Origin: Polytrichum commune
Taxonomy: Eukaryota; Streptophyta; Polytrichopsida; Polytrichales; Polytrichaceae
Reading direction: 5' to 3'
Length of the DNA: 64,000 nucleotides
Assembly (NCBI GenBank): GCA_950295325.1
Contig: OX485803.1
Coordinates: 8,618,001 to 8,682,000, forward strand
A program made the position numbers and the translations under genes. Below the pieces are notes generated by a model. It worked only from the letters and a program-made list of their open reading frames with translations, was not told the DNA's origin and did not search any database. This document shows, one piece after another, positions 33,100 through 46,399 of this stretch (position 1 is its first letter; every line of letters begins with the position of its first letter).

Positions 33100-35185
33100 T
33101 TAGTTGTGATATCCGGCAATAGTCTCTTACTTGGTCTTGGCCAAGGTAATCACAATTATTTCAATTACAACCATGGACCATGCCACATATACATGTCAAT
33201 CTAGTCTCACATGATTCTTTATCTAATTGATTCTAAATTGCTTGCATTCATGTTAACATCGTGTGACTTCTTCTTATTTAATTCATTTAGAATTAATTTC
33301 CCAAGACCATCATCTGGAATAAGTGTGAACAAGTTCTTTATTGAGAAAGTATAATTTCTCAATTTCAAGTGACTCTCCCCTCTCAGCTCTTTTAATATAA
33401 AGTCACTACTTACCAAGATATAGTTAGTCGAATCCTTTTGGCTACCTCCAACTCGCTCTCCATCCTCTTCAGACGATTGTCTTGCTCAATTCTCCTTTCG
33501 TATTCCCTGAAAGGTTAGTACGATTGAAACTCGAATGTTCACCAACAATAAGACTATAGCCTTCAACATTAGCATCTGAGTATAAGATTTCAACACAGTC
33601 TCCAAGGAATCTCTTTTTATTGTTCTCACATTTACTTTACAATTTAATTTTCACACCAGAAATTACACGCTACAACTTATAATCCAACAACATTACCAAT
33701 GACTATGGGGACATATTAGCCAATTGCCTCGCACATGAATAATTCACTTATTTGCACAATCTGTAAATTGTATTGGCTAAATTGAATTCCAAGTCACTCA
33801 CAACCGAGTAATCATCATGGTGTAATATTTAAAATAAAATAATCAAGGTCTCGATTCACCGACCAGATCTCTCTAGACCATAATCACTCCTCTCATTCGG
33901 GCTCGCAGTAATAATTTAAAGACGTAATTTATTCAAACAGAAGCCTGAATTCCTCTAGGTTCTGAACTTCGTACATTGCAAAATTATCCATACAATTTAT
34001 AAGTTCAATCATGCTCGGGAATTTCAGTTTAATTATCTCATATGGATTCGACCTGACTTGATTGTATATGATAAAAGAATTTAATTTAGTTTAATTTAAT
34101 CTAAACATTGGTTATATGTTCCGACCAACCCTTGGCTTCAAAGTTCACAATAATTTCGAGGTAAGGAATAAAATTACCCCAAAAACAAAACCAAAAAAAA
34201 ATAAAAAATGCAATCCTCTTGATTTCTATCTTCCTACACGGGAAATATTTGCAATGCCTCACACTTCTCCAGATCTTGTGCAAAATCTCTTAAGTGATCG
34301 GTTATGGGCACCTCTACTCTAGTTCATGAATGAAGGAACGTGGATACATTAAGGACGCGGATCTAGGAAGTTTGTCTATCATAGGGACACATATCTTAAC
34401 TGTCAAGCTACAAAGCAGCATTTGTCTGATTTACCTTAGATCAAAGACACAAAACTCAAATGGAAACCTGGTGGCCCCTTGCCAATCTTCATAACGGGTG
34501 ATATTTTTTTCTGCCATGTACGAACTGGGTACATTTCACATGAGAATCTAAGACCTTTGTTATATACTTGTCTGCTGTATTAGGTTCCCATACATTACAG
34601 TATGTGTTGATTTACCGTTGGTGGCTAAGGAATGTTTCTTGGCATGGCACCAGGTGCCCCTTGCCCATGCACATTGCATATTCCAATGGATGATATTTTC
34701 TAAATGGTAGCATGTGTGGACGTTTGTAACAACAATCTAAGTTCAAGGCATTCATAGTCGACTGGGTTCTTCTAACCTCTCACTAGGGTCATGTAATGTC
34801 GACATGGGTGAGATTTGTATTTTTTAGGCGAACGGAGTTAAGGTTTAAGTGGTGTTGGCTTGCGATTCATTGCCTTCATCATAGTTTTGACAACTGTCAT
34901 AGCCAATGATTAGCATTTAGATGAGCGGTTATGGGTTTACCTATACATTGATTGTGTGTTACCCTAAACTTTACTGCTTCAAAGTTTGTAGCAATTTTCG
35001 TTTTCAACAAATGCAAAGTCTCTTATTCTATCGGTTATAGATGCCCCGGCCTTATGTAGCTTGTGGTAAGTGACATGTCTATGGTAGGGCTTCGGCTTCA
35101 TGGCGTTAGAGTAAACTCATCCTTCATGGATGCGGAGACTTTGGGAAAAGTAAAGGGTTTAGGATGTATGGTCATTTCTTCTCGA
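33100..35185. other. AT-rich intergenic stretch, no gene recognised
   Basis: Only short unconvincing frames. No arrays or paired repeats noted. Confidence 0.4.
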
Positions 35186-35189
35186 TTGG

Positions 35190-35432
35190 ACTCCACTACA
35201 CAATTTATGGTATTTAGTGTCATTTACTATTTGGAACTACACAATGATAAATGACTTCTAATCATTGATTTGACTTTATTCAATAAGGGTGGAATAGATC
35301 ATCTAGACATTACAAAACATTAAAACAAAAATATTTGATAAACGTTTACATTCTAGATCGTAAAAATATTATAGCACAATGTTAATTTGAATAATAAGTA
35401 GTGGCACTAGATATCCTAAACAATGTTGCCTA
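35190..35432. mobile_element. Short inverted-repeat element with CACTACA-like end
   Basis: The left end CACTACACAATTTATGGTAT continues TTAGTGTCATTTACTATTTG. The right end, read on the complement, gives AACATTGTTTAGGATATCTA followed by GTGCCACTACTTATTATT, a diverged version of the same arm. It belongs with the TTTAGTGTCA family seen at 36.8, 47.6 and 57.6 kb. Target duplication not clear. Confidence 0.55.
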
Positions 35433-35544
35433 CTTCGAGGATTTTGATGTCAATTTTGGAGTCAATTGGCTTGAAATAGACATCTTCATCCTATAGAATA
35501 GCTCTTTACGTGTCGACCTTCATAATGGATAAGTTTACATCCCT

Positions 35545-35710
35545 AACATGATATGAGTCCTACGCAATCATCCTATGTCAGTGAAAGAACAATGCAAATC
35601 TAGACATGTGATAGATTTGTGAATTTTCTAGGAATATAAAACAAGTTCTTAATGACACAAGTCAATTGCTCATGACTCATAGACTTGTAGTCCATGGACA
35701 CCACGAAGCT
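35545..35710 (+). repeat. Dispersed repeat, copy 1 (copy 2 at 56958-57130)
   Basis: GAGTCCTACGCAATCATCC and, further on, GACTCATAGACTTGTAG recur in the same order and orientation at 56969 and 57106 with modest divergence. The shared block is about 165 bp and non-coding. Confidence 0.65.
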
Positions 35711-36300
35711 GTAGCGCAATTATAGGTTCACATACCTTACGTGTTGGTTTTACAAGCCACGGTTTTTTTTCCAACCGAGTATTGGTGGAAGAAAGAATTG
35801 TGTGCCACACCAATCTTTGCATAGCACATGTCTCCCTTGGTCATTCTACACTTGCTATTGGTGTGGCATAATGGGAGATATGAATCAACAATGAATAAGC
35901 TAAGCATAGTCCAAAGTTGAACTAGAGAATAAGTATGATTGATGATTCATATTAAAAACTCAAATATCCACTTGGACTTCCACCACAAAATTGTCATGGA
36001 TAACACATTATTTTTTGCATAGCGCCATGTGTCCATTATGTGATATTATGCTTGCCACATGGTGACTCAATTGCACACGAATTAATGACGATTTCGTTCA
36101 ACGGTGTGGCCCATACTGTAATGAGACCAATAATGTAGTTGATGAGTCATGGCAACAATAGTTTAAGCTATACCAGGTTCATGCATCACATTGAATTACA
36201 CACAAAGCCAAATACAAAGGATATCTCAAATTTAGATTCAATTGTAATATTTCAAGCTTGGGATCTAGAGATCCCATCTAGAGGTTTGTGCTACTAACTA

Positions 36301-36788
36301 CAATCCACCCTCTATAAATGTTAGGCTCTGGAGTAAAATTTTCCTAACATTTATAGTGAGTTAACATTGTAACAGTTATAAAGGGAGCTTTTTGAATGCT
36401 TAACAAATATAAATTCATTACAATTATGAAGGGAGAGTTTTGCAAAATCATCATATATAAAATATGTGTATCAAATCAATCTTTTATTTTTATGAAACAA
36501 AATAAGAATCAATATAGTCCATATGAATAATTTGATCACAAAAGTCAAATTTGGTGGCTTTTGCCACTTTGAAAGGTTGTGAGTCAATGTAATCGATGTC
36601 ATCACACAATATTGGATGTATTTCGTAGGTTAACATTTATAAGTGGCAAATTAACAAAGAGGGGAGTAAATTATTGTTAACATTTAACATAGTAAACATT
36701 CTAGTTAGCAATATGAGGGGAGTACGATTTTGTTAACAAATATAATGAGTTAACGCTTATAAGTGTAACATTTATCGAGGGTGGACTG
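36301..36788. mobile_element. TA-flanked MITE with pogo-like terminal repeats
   Basis: The element runs between TA at 36299-36300 and TA at 36789-36790. Its ends CAATCCACCCTCTATAAATG and, on the complement, CAGTCCACCCTCGATAAATG match at 21 of the first 23 bases. TA duplication and the CAGT-type start are those of Tc1/mariner-pogo elements. The inner part CTCTATAAATGTTA is identical to that in the ends of the autonomous-type pogo element at 59831-62850, suggesting that a related transposase moved it. It has no coding capacity. Confidence 0.85.
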
Positions 36789-37320
36789 TACACCACTTAC
36801 GGTATTTAGTGTCGTCTACACTGTTTGCAAAGGGCCTAGACTTGATGCCTAGAGGTCTCATAGTGTCATGCCCACTACTTGGTAGTATGATTCCATTTGG
36901 CAACATAAGTAACTTCTTTGAGGAGGAAAATATCTGCATTATGACATTTACAGTAGCACAATGGGATACGTTAGGTGATAGTCTTGCGTTGTAGTCAACA
37001 AGGAGAAGATATTTTTGAGCATACAAATGTCATGTGTTTACATGTTAGTATGGAAGAGGAAGATATTTCTTGAGCATACTAATGACAACTGTCATTTGTG
37101 TACACTTTACTCAACCTTAACATACCATTGTGAGACGTAGGCATGCACATCATAACACTATTGAACCAACTCCATTCCAAGATATTAGTAAGCGCACTTG
37201 AATGCCAAGTGTCATGAGGTGACAATTATGGTGAAGTTGTTAATCATCAATTTAACTTAGCATATGCCTCAAAATAGGGTAAGTGATACTATCATGCATG
37301 TGACAATATATACCATAAAC
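36789..37320 (-). mobile_element. TTTAGTGTCA-family inverted-repeat element, copy at 36.8 kb
   Basis: The left end TACACCACTTACGGTATTTAG and the right end ...GACAATATATACCATAAACA are inverted versions of one another. The interior is the reverse complement of the interiors of the copies at 47.6-48.6 and 57.6-58.6 kb, sharing words such as CAAGATATTAGTAAGCGCAC. GTGTCA/TGACAC words recur throughout. The pogo-like MITE ends exactly at its left border, sharing the TA. Confidence 0.6.
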
Positions 37321-37884
37321 ATCATAATGATATTCATTCAACTCATATAGTAAATGTATGTGGGGAAGGATCATTTGTCTTCTTGAAAATTATGAACACA
37401 CCAACAAGTTGAAATAATGGTTCTCACCTTGTTGGTTTGTAGTATGTTAATATATGTTTCTACTTGATGGGTGAAATTTGGTGAGACATTTACCGTCCAT
37501 CCATTAAAAAAATCTCAAAGTTTGTCATGATATTGGCATCACTCATGCACCACGTCCCCTTTTGACCCTCTCAATCAAAAAGGTAGTCGGAATATGTTGT
37601 TGATGAATTCATAATGTATAATCAAGTAATAACCAAATTATTTCTAAAAATAAGTATACCACACATATGTTTTGAGTCTCTACAAATAAACAAACAAACA
37701 AAAAACATGGGTTTGGTATTTTATACAACGACACACAAAATCAAAATCTCTTGAACCAAGATGATCAACTGTGGGATGTATGTCATCCATGTTCATGTAC
37801 AAGTGCATGTATTTGCTAAACAATCAATGTATTCAAAATATGTTGGAGTTCACAGTAGAATGTTGGCACCTTACCTCACACTAA

Positions 37885-38382
37885 GGGCCACTTCACACAT
37901 GAGACTGAGAGCCCAAGACCATTGCACTTCAAGCACTCTCATTGGTGGAAAAGGCAGAGCCAGCTCGAGTTGGCTTCACACTATGCTTGAGGGACCAACG
38001 AAGTATGTGAATGCAAGATGGATGTAAAGTCTACATGGATTCGTACATGGCATCAAATGGATCATGTTCCATGGTCACTTGGACTATTTCCCAAACCCCC
38101 TCTTGGAGGTAAGCATAACACAAAACCGAGAGACTATGGCATTCTAAACGCTCAAAACAGTTGATTTATTCTATTTTATCATGTGTGAGGACCCCCATGA
38201 ATAGAAATTCATTGAAATAGCATTTGGATGAGGGCCTGGTCACATATGACTTCACACTACACTTGAGGATCGGTGACCACACTACATGGTTTTGGAGGTG
38301 TGTTGGGACAACCATTGGATACTTTCTTTTGGGCTCTTACAATTTCATGGTCACGGCTCTTGGCTCGTGTGTGAAGTGGCCC
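37885..38382. mobile_element. PIF/Harbinger-type MITE, GGGCCACTTCACACATG family, copy A
   Basis: The terminal repeats GGGCCACTTCACACATGAG and, on the complement, GGGCCACTTCACACACGAG match closely. The flanks are TAA (37882-37884) and TCA (38383-38385), an imperfect 3-bp duplication. The interior is homologous to the element at 57657-58165, for example TTGGTGGAAAAGGC near the left end. At 498 bp it is non-autonomous. Confidence 0.8.
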
Positions 38383-41300
38383 TCATATCCCATCACTCCT
38401 CCTAATCACGAGCTCAAACAAGCTTACCTCGTAATCCTCGTTTTCTTAGCCACTTTGATTCTCAACAACTAAACCTTAAAACGGGTCTCTCTAAATACCC
38501 CCAACGAGCACTACACTTGTCAAGGCGGCGGGCAGGGGCAACACCAAAATTCCCAAAGCCTCAGCCCCTCGAGCTTGGCCTGACCCTTGCATTCTTGAAG
38601 GTCAATGGTCCATATAACCCATATTGAGCGCACTTCATTTTCAAGGTCCAAAACCCAATATATATGTAAACTTCCATTGAATAAATAAGCAATTGATTGG
38701 GATTTCCTTTTCGAAGTAAGACCGTCAATAAAGCATGTGATTAACTTGGAAGTCAATAATTTACAAAACCCTCTTTAGCATTGAGGTTATAATTTTTGTG
38801 ACTTACCATTGAAAGGGTCTTTGTCATTCTAAAATGGAACTAAAATTAGTGTTTTAATTTAGTACATTTATTTTATAATAGTTTAGGTGATACCTTCTAC
38901 TTTCATGGAGTAGTCATACACATTTAAACTAATTAAGTGTGATTAAATGTAATTAAGTGTAACATGCCATGCTCGGGGGGCCTGATTAAGTAAGTGGCCT
39001 CGACTCAATTAATAGACGTTAATTAACAGGCCTCGGATGAATTAACAAACCCTAATTAACAGACCATGCCTTTAGTAAGTAATATTACAAACCAATCAAA
39101 ATATAATGTACACAAATAGAATTAATTCATGAATATGTGAAAAAAGTGAACAAATAGAATTGTGAGAGTAACCATTTTGTTTGGATTGTAAGGATTGGCC
39201 CAACAAAGTGGGTCCACACAAATTCCAAGGTAAGACCAACCTTGAAATTGTAATCGAAAATATAATAAGACAATTATTTTTTCCACTTTGGATCTTTAGT
39301 GTAGATTATCAACAAAGTACCATCGTCATGAAAATTGCATGCAAAACATAAGTAGAATAAGAAGAAATTTATGAGACTGTGCATTCCATAAAGGTATTGA
39401 AGAAGGTGATATTTAAGTTCCAACTCATCCGGAATATTTGCAACACCAACCTAGATAGTAGAAATGCAACCCATGTAAGGTCAATATATTGTTGAGAGAC
39501 AAAGTAGAAAAACGAGAGTTCCATTGATAATTCAATATATTGTTTGAATGAATTGGTAAGAATAAAACCTCTATAAAAAATCCACTGAAGTTGTGAAAAA
39601 ATCGAGGGAAAATCTTGGTTTTTTGTGTGATATTCAATATGTTCATTCAAAATGAGCTCAAATGAATCATTATCATAATTACATTTTGTAACACGAGGAG
39701 CTTTAGTCTTGATTCAGTATAAACGATAGAAATAATTTGATTGGTATTGGATGGAGTTGCAAGCTTAAGGACCTTAAGCTTATTTCCAGAAGGTTCACCA
39801 CTTAAGTTGTTATTGTCTTTGGATTATTTTGGCACTTGAGGGTTTTTTATTTTTATTTTTAGTTTTTGGTTTTTTATTGGTTCTATAGATGATAATTCAT
39901 TCTTCTATTATAGGCGGAAGAAATGTGGGTTCAAGATATTTATGCAAAGTTTTATTCTTTGGGGTGATCCAAATATCATCCAGAGTCATACCAATGGACC
40001 CCACTCCAGTATTTGCATATTTTTTAAGTAAGCACTAAATTTTCTAATTGAATTCTTAAACTATCAAAAATAGGTAGTAGCTTGTCCAAAGCATTGAGAG
40101 GAGTAACACGCACTTAAAGTATATGAAATAATTTTTTTGAAATCAAAGTTAAAAGAATATTTAAAAATGAAACAAAAACATGAAATTTAAACATCGAACA
40201 TGCAAAATAAAGTGAGGAATTGTAAACAACCCACCTCATATCTTGAAGTCCACCAAGTTACTTACCAATTTTTTTTCTTTTCATTATGTCATTATTGAGC
40301 TTAACCGCTTTCAAAAACGTTGTTTCCCATCAAGCCTCCCTCCAAGACTCAATACGATTGGCAAAAATTTGACAAACATCTGCTACATTTAGGGTGACCT
40401 TGATGATGTTGTTTATTTCAAAAATTGTGGAATCATAAACCACAAAAACTTCTTTAGTCAATTGTTATGAAGGAAATTTAAAATTTTGATGAAAAACATA
40501 ATATACAAAATAAGGATTGAAAACAAATTTATACCGACTTCGCAACATTATTTTGTATAACCAGAGATCAAAAACCTTGTTAGAGATATGCATCTTAGGG
40601 AACTTCAATGACATAAAAAACGTAGGAGTAAAATTCTAGAGCTCCCAACATTTAATACTTTTGGTGTCACAAGATGTTGAAAGTTCTTCTTGATTCATTT
40701 AAGATTCATCATAACATAAATCATAATATCATTTAACTTGAACCAAACACTCTATATCTAGACAAGGATCTGCAATTGGTGAACGCTTCACAAGGCTAGA
40801 ATCTAATTTGACATGTTTAGCGTCCACCTGCTACCCATTGAAAAACCTTTAATGTTGGCATAATCCTTCAAGCTTAAGTGCCTAATCCAAATCCCAACTT
40901 CAATCTCAAATGCGTTACATGTAAACCTACAAGGACATGGCAAAACCAACAACCATCTAGGAGCAAGGAGGCAAAAATAGTGCAAATAAGAGTTGATGCA
41001 ATTGGCCACAACAAACTAGGAACCCTAGTGGGAGATCGTGATTCGTGAGAAGACAATGATAGGTTGGTGGTGAGAGACACAATAGACCTCTCCACCTAAG
41101 TCACCACCTATCTACCCCTAGACGAGGTAGGGGGTAGATAGATGGTTGCCACCCAATTTTAGCAGGTGCCCTATGGTGGTGATGGTTGTGGGTAATGGCG
41201 TGGCTCCAATGCTCCCACTATTGATCTTTCATTGCCAACAACTCTTTAATTTTCTCCCTTTCCCATTTGTAATTCTAGTTGCCCACAATGTAGGCATAAA

Positions 41301-42955
41301 TTTGGTGACATTTAGCCAAATTAAAAAGTGTTGGTTCCGACAAATATATGTATTGGGACATGTAAATGTACATTATGATGCTCCCCAATCATGGTTGTTA
41401 ATTTAGAAAACTATTGAGTAGACAATAATTTCAAATTGTGAACTTCTTAGACAAGTATGTATTTCATAACTGCAAAAATAAGTTTGTTAAAGTAGTACTG
41501 GTGGATGGTTATTCATATCAACTATCAATTTCAAATCATCCTATTTTTATATTCATTTTTTTGTGTTTAATCAATTGAGAACTAGATCTTTAGAACACAT
41601 TTTAATATAACATAACTGATGTTATCGTATTGTATTTAACGCCAGTTTGACTCTTGAGAGTAAAAGTGTTTTCTATTGACAAATTTGCGTTTCAATAAAA
41701 AAAACCATCAACTATCTAAAAATTTGTATGGGGCGGATAACTATCAAGAACTATTGGTTGTTGAAGTTTTGGTTTCTTGCAACATATGCACCGGTAATGA
41801 CAATTATGAAATACAAGTGTTGTGCCAGAATCGTAAGTAATGAAAAGGTAATGAGTCCAGTGAGCAGTCTACAGTCTACGTGACAAAGCATAGCATGTGA
41901 GTCATTTGAGAGTGAGCCATTTGAGAGTGAGAAGATGATGCAAGCCAAGGGAATAAAGAGATACGATAAAGAAGCGATTGTCAATATGTAAGGGTGTGTG
42001 TTATTGTATGTCAAAATTGATATGATGGATGCCTTAGATAAGTCACGTGGTCCCCCGTGACATTAAGTTTAGTTGAGACTAATGATGGTTGAGACTTTGT
42101 GGGCAAGAAATTTCATTGATGAAAACACACTCTCGCATTATTATTATCCATCTTATCCCATACCAAAAAACCATATGAAAATGGGTTTTATTATCTTAAT
42201 CCATACCAAACACCTAAACTACACTAGACGATAGTCAAAATGTGTGGATTACAACACCCTATATGTTTGTGGCCATTTTTTTTCTCCCAAATGTGGATTA
42301 GACTAATATGATGTCTTCAAAATTGCATAACATTTCTCAAGGTTTCTTTCATGTTCATGGGGCTCAACAGTAGATTTGAGAATAAAGACTCCGGATGTTG
42401 GAATCTCACTGTAACCCGTTTGAATAGGAAGTCAGGGAACTTGAACATAACTCGTCAGCTGATTAATGTTATGTAAATATGACATCAAACCAACTTTGAA
42501 AACCAACATGTAAATTGCATCCAATTTCAGAGTTTTTAATGCTTGGATGAATGAGAGGTCCACTCATATGCGATAATGCCTTCTCTCCCAACTTGTATAA
42601 ACCCCCCCCCCCCCCCCATCACTTGTTAAAGCCTGGCAAGTGGCCCCTTGTATAACCGGCCATCACAGTATACTCACATCAAGCCCATAGCTACACGCCA
42701 AATGACTCAGCATGCAAAACACAACAAACTATTCTCTAAACTGTAGCACAAAAGGCTGCCATGCCAGGTGGCATCTTGAAAGTCGTCATGAGATTTTTTA
42801 TTTTTTTTATTTTTGTTTTGTTTTCTACTTTTATGTTCACTTATTCATTGTCATCCATTGGACACATGCAATAGTAGGTGTCTTGATACACACGCTCTTG
42901 TACACCCTAGCTTCACGAAGGTTTACACTAACTAGGGGGCCTAGACACCCCTTAA
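38383..42955. other. Long AT-rich stretch, no gene recognised
   Basis: I see no motif-bearing frames. A small hairpin at about 41109-41142 (CTATCTACCCC and GGGGTAGATAG) and a 16-base C run at 42602-42617 are the only local structures noted. Confidence 0.4.
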
Positions 42956-42963
42956 CTGGGCTA

Positions 42964-43046
42964 GGGCGAACCAACCCATACACTGGTTCCTTGGAGGCAA
43001 GGGTTTAGGCATCCAACAAGGAACGAGTGTATGGGTTGGTTCGCCC
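42964..43046. repeat. Hairpin of 83 bp
   Basis: GGGCGAACCAACCCATACAC followed by TGGTTCCTTG is mirrored by CAAGGAAC and GAGTGTATGGGTTGGTTCGCCC (the latter in two overlapping words). The stem is about 30 bp with one mismatch, and the loop is about 25 bases. It could be the core of a foldback element; no target duplication was found. Confidence 0.85.
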
Positions 43047-45214
43047 AAATCCCTTAGCTGGCCTTACTCTCTCATCCAAGCTTGAAGATGGGTTTCTTAA
43101 ACTAGGAGAAGCATTTTGTTGGGTGGGGACTTACAAGATTAAATGCGAAAATGACGTCATGTTAGTGCTACTTCATTTGATCCATACCTTGGACCCGGAC
43201 CCTGATGCAAAACTCTTTGGTCCATAATTTTGCTTTTGACCAATATGTTCGTTTGGTGTTGGATTTCCTTTGGTCATGGATCCTAGTGTAAACCTACGTT
43301 GATTAGATGGCCCTAATTATCCTTTGTGCCCCTTTTCACTTACTCTATATTACGTTATATAGGTATATGATTTAAAATGGTGATGAAATTGTTATGATGT
43401 GCTAATCAAAGTGGTCTTTATGACTTGTCATGTAGAAGCAAGTGCCCTATCCCCCTTCTTTGAGTGCCACAAAATCAAACTTTGGGGTCGATTATGAATA
43501 GTGTGGTCACACCCAATTAAAAGTACATTGTATTTAGCATGGCAACTAGACCTAATGGCGACCCTTACGCAAACCCATCCCACATAAATTGTTCCTTGAA
43601 TTATACGTACTTTGCACATGAACATTTAGGGTTGGTTTTGGACACACCTTTAATCAACACTTTTAAGATTCATAGTTTATTCACATGGTGTTTGATTACT
43701 TCATCCTAAGATGTTTAGAAAGTTGTGCTCTCTTACCCAACAAATTATTATAAAAACAAAGAATTTTTAGTAGGTTGGATAGTCATAGGTGCAATTATCA
43801 TGATTCAAGGTAGAAAAGGCAAACCAAACACCGCACAATTGCAAAGTATTAGGCATGCATGTTTTTAGAACCCATTTTGTTTTGTTTGAACCAATTTATT
43901 ACAAGTAACACAAGACATTTCTCGTAGTGACATGTCTCTTTTGTTATCATTCGTGGGGTGTAGTCTAGCCCACCCTTTTCTTATCTGTTGCTAGAGATAT
44001 ATTTGGATGGCGATTTATATATCTTGCCAAAAGGAATTGTTCATTTCACAATGTAAGTGTTCGTTGCATCAACCACATTATACAATGTACACAACCGCAT
44101 GCAACGTCAAATTTCATGTCAATGGTTTATTTTCATGAAGTATCAATAACTAAGGTGCTTCATTGGATGCGTATTTACAATCATGTCACTTGTCTACATG
44201 TTGGACTCATCTAGGATTTCGGTAACTATGGACATTCCGGCCAATTCCGAACTAAATCAGTGCTTGACATCATCCTTTGAATCCCCTCAATATTGGAACT
44301 TCTTCCCACACTTTTGTTGTTGTGTGTCATATGTGACTTCTATTGATTTTATACTATGCCTATATGACCATATAGCTGTGTGTTTGCATTATGTTTTTGT
44401 TTGTTATCACACAATGTCTCCAAAAGTACGAGGTTACCTAAATATCATTTACTCAGGTCTTCTACATTGAATTGCGAAGGGAATACCCTTGCCAAGTTGG
44501 AGTTTCCACAATGTCCATCCTTGGTACTATGTTCACCAATGCCTTTAAGTTCGGCACCTACTTCAAGTCCATTTCTACAAGGAAGAGAATAAAACAGAGA
44601 CAGACAAACAAGCAAATCGTTTTGAGGTGGGGGGGGGGGGATGTAGAAAGCACTTGGAATTTCGACACAGTATATTTTGGATGGAGCAACCATGATGCCC
44701 TTGGTTTGTCAATGAATGACAATAGACACCTTTGTCTTCCTTTCCACTAACTTATTTCTTGTTGTTTCCTAGTGTCCTTACTATGTCAAACGATGAATCA
44801 CTTGACTTGTGCATGATTGATACAAAAAGAAAAGAAAACAATGTATAGTTACTTTTGAATTTGAGGAGGATGGACATGTGTATATTGCTAAGAATACTTT
44901 TTTTTCTTTTTCTTTTTTTTTGTTTGAGAAATGTAGAACTTTTTGGAGAAACAAAATCCACGTTTGTGTGACCCAAAAGGGACTCTTCAAGTGCATGCAA
45001 ATGGTTCATCAATTGCTAGAAGTGATTACATTGTTTATCCCAATCAGTGCATGTGGTACTAATTCCCCAAACATGCACTATTTTGCCAAGACTCAAAATT
45101 AATGAGATTTGAAATTTTTACTGAGTGATATGTAATTCATGAACACATGCTCATTTACCATACATTCCAAGAAAATCAGTGTGTGTTTCAGGGTTTAGGG
45201 TACAAGAAAACCAT
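43047..45214. other. Intergenic stretch, no gene recognised
   Basis: A G run lies at 44629-44640. The frame at 44183-44470 includes hydrophobic residues but has no recognisable family signature and no supporting context. Confidence 0.4.
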
Positions 45215-45385
45215 GCTAAACATCATAATGTAGAGATTTTTTCACTCATAAAAACTACTTATATTGCCAAATAGTATCACGTTGACAATTAACGAACATG
45301 ACACATTGAGACCACTAGGCATCTAGTTTAGACTATGCGCCAATAGTGTGTGTGACGCTAAATACCACAAACAATGTGTTGTGCT
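45215..45385. repeat. Fragment of the TTTAGTGTCA family
   Basis: GGCATCTAGTTTAGACTATG and ACGCTAAATACCACAAACA match the right-hand parts of the copies ending at 48562 and about 58620. Only the right end is present. Confidence 0.6.
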
Positions 45386-45944
45386 TACCTTTATATTTAC
45401 TTGCCCGTATCAAAGTGACAAATTTATTACTTCCCTCATACCCTTACAACATATAAATGCATATTGTGCAAAGAATTGTCATTGTAGAAACACGCTTGCA
45501 TTTGCTTGAACAATTAGTTTTCTGCATTCATATAGAATCATTAAGAAGTCTTTGGCTCGAGTGTCATTTTTTGTGCTCGGTTTTAGATGCACACTACATC
45601 AACATAACATCATACTGACTTCCATTCAATTTATACACGGAGTCCTAGTGAATTCACGCAACTCGAATGTTCCTTAGATTTGTTGGGCAAATCTGAAAAA
45701 GAAAAGCAAAGTCAAATAAATAAAATAAAAATCTCATCACCTTTCTGGACCTTCCCAACTCCCAGTTGACGCTACATAATGTTATGACATACCACTCAAA
45801 CTATTGCTATGTTGGATTTAAGTACATCTACATTACACATGAATTCAAAATTGTGGCTACATCAAATATATAGTGTAGCTACTAGAACAATTTTAGTTTT
45901 TGGAATAAGAATTATTTGACCTCTATTATTCCTTCATTCCAATT

Positions 45945-46395
45945 GGGCCTCACCCCACGTCACTGAGTCGCTGTGAACGTCTCCCGTGTGGTCATGGGCT
46001 AGGAAGATCTCGACCGTCGATTGCGATTTGACATATCGAAAGGTTCCTATGTTACCCTGGCTTCTAACTTCTCTTCCCTTCGGACAAAGCTTGAAAAACT
46101 TCACGTTGGATGAAATCTCCACCTCCATCCACTCACGAATCTTGGACAAAAAAATTCAAACGAAATCCTTCACTAAAAGGATTCCAAAAGAGATGATGCC
46201 AACAAAGAGGTTCAATCTCCTACCTCTCCCTTCTAGAAGGTAGAACCAAGGGTGCTAGCCACCAACTCCAAGCCCTTTTTAATACCAATCCTGGAATGAA
46301 ATGGAATGGAATTTAACCACTTGAATGAGAGCATTTGTGTGAGAATTTGAAGATTCCAACAGGGTTCCCTAAGTCCCCAATGGAGTTCTCCTTCA
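45945..46395. repeat. Dispersed repeat, copy 2 (copy 1 at 27900-28260)
   Basis: CACGTCACTGAGTCGCTG, AAAGCTTGAAAAACTTCACG and GAGAGCATTTGTGTGAGA are shared with copy 1. The middle word is inverted relative to the others, so the element probably has long inverted arms. Non-coding. Confidence 0.6.
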
Positions 46396-46399
46396 TTTA

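Larger units (their letters stand above)
31780..33100 (+). repeat. Old dispersed repeat, interrupted by a solo LTR
   Basis: Positions 31908-31972 and 32946-33095, joined across the inserted LTR, match the complement of about 52950-53165. Shared words include ACCAAAGCCAAGGGCACTTT and GTTCATTT...AAGCATA(G/A)GCACAA. Weaker similarity to the same copy continues upstream to about 31785. The repeat gives the empty-site comparison that proves the LTR insertion. I see no coding capacity. Confidence 0.75.
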
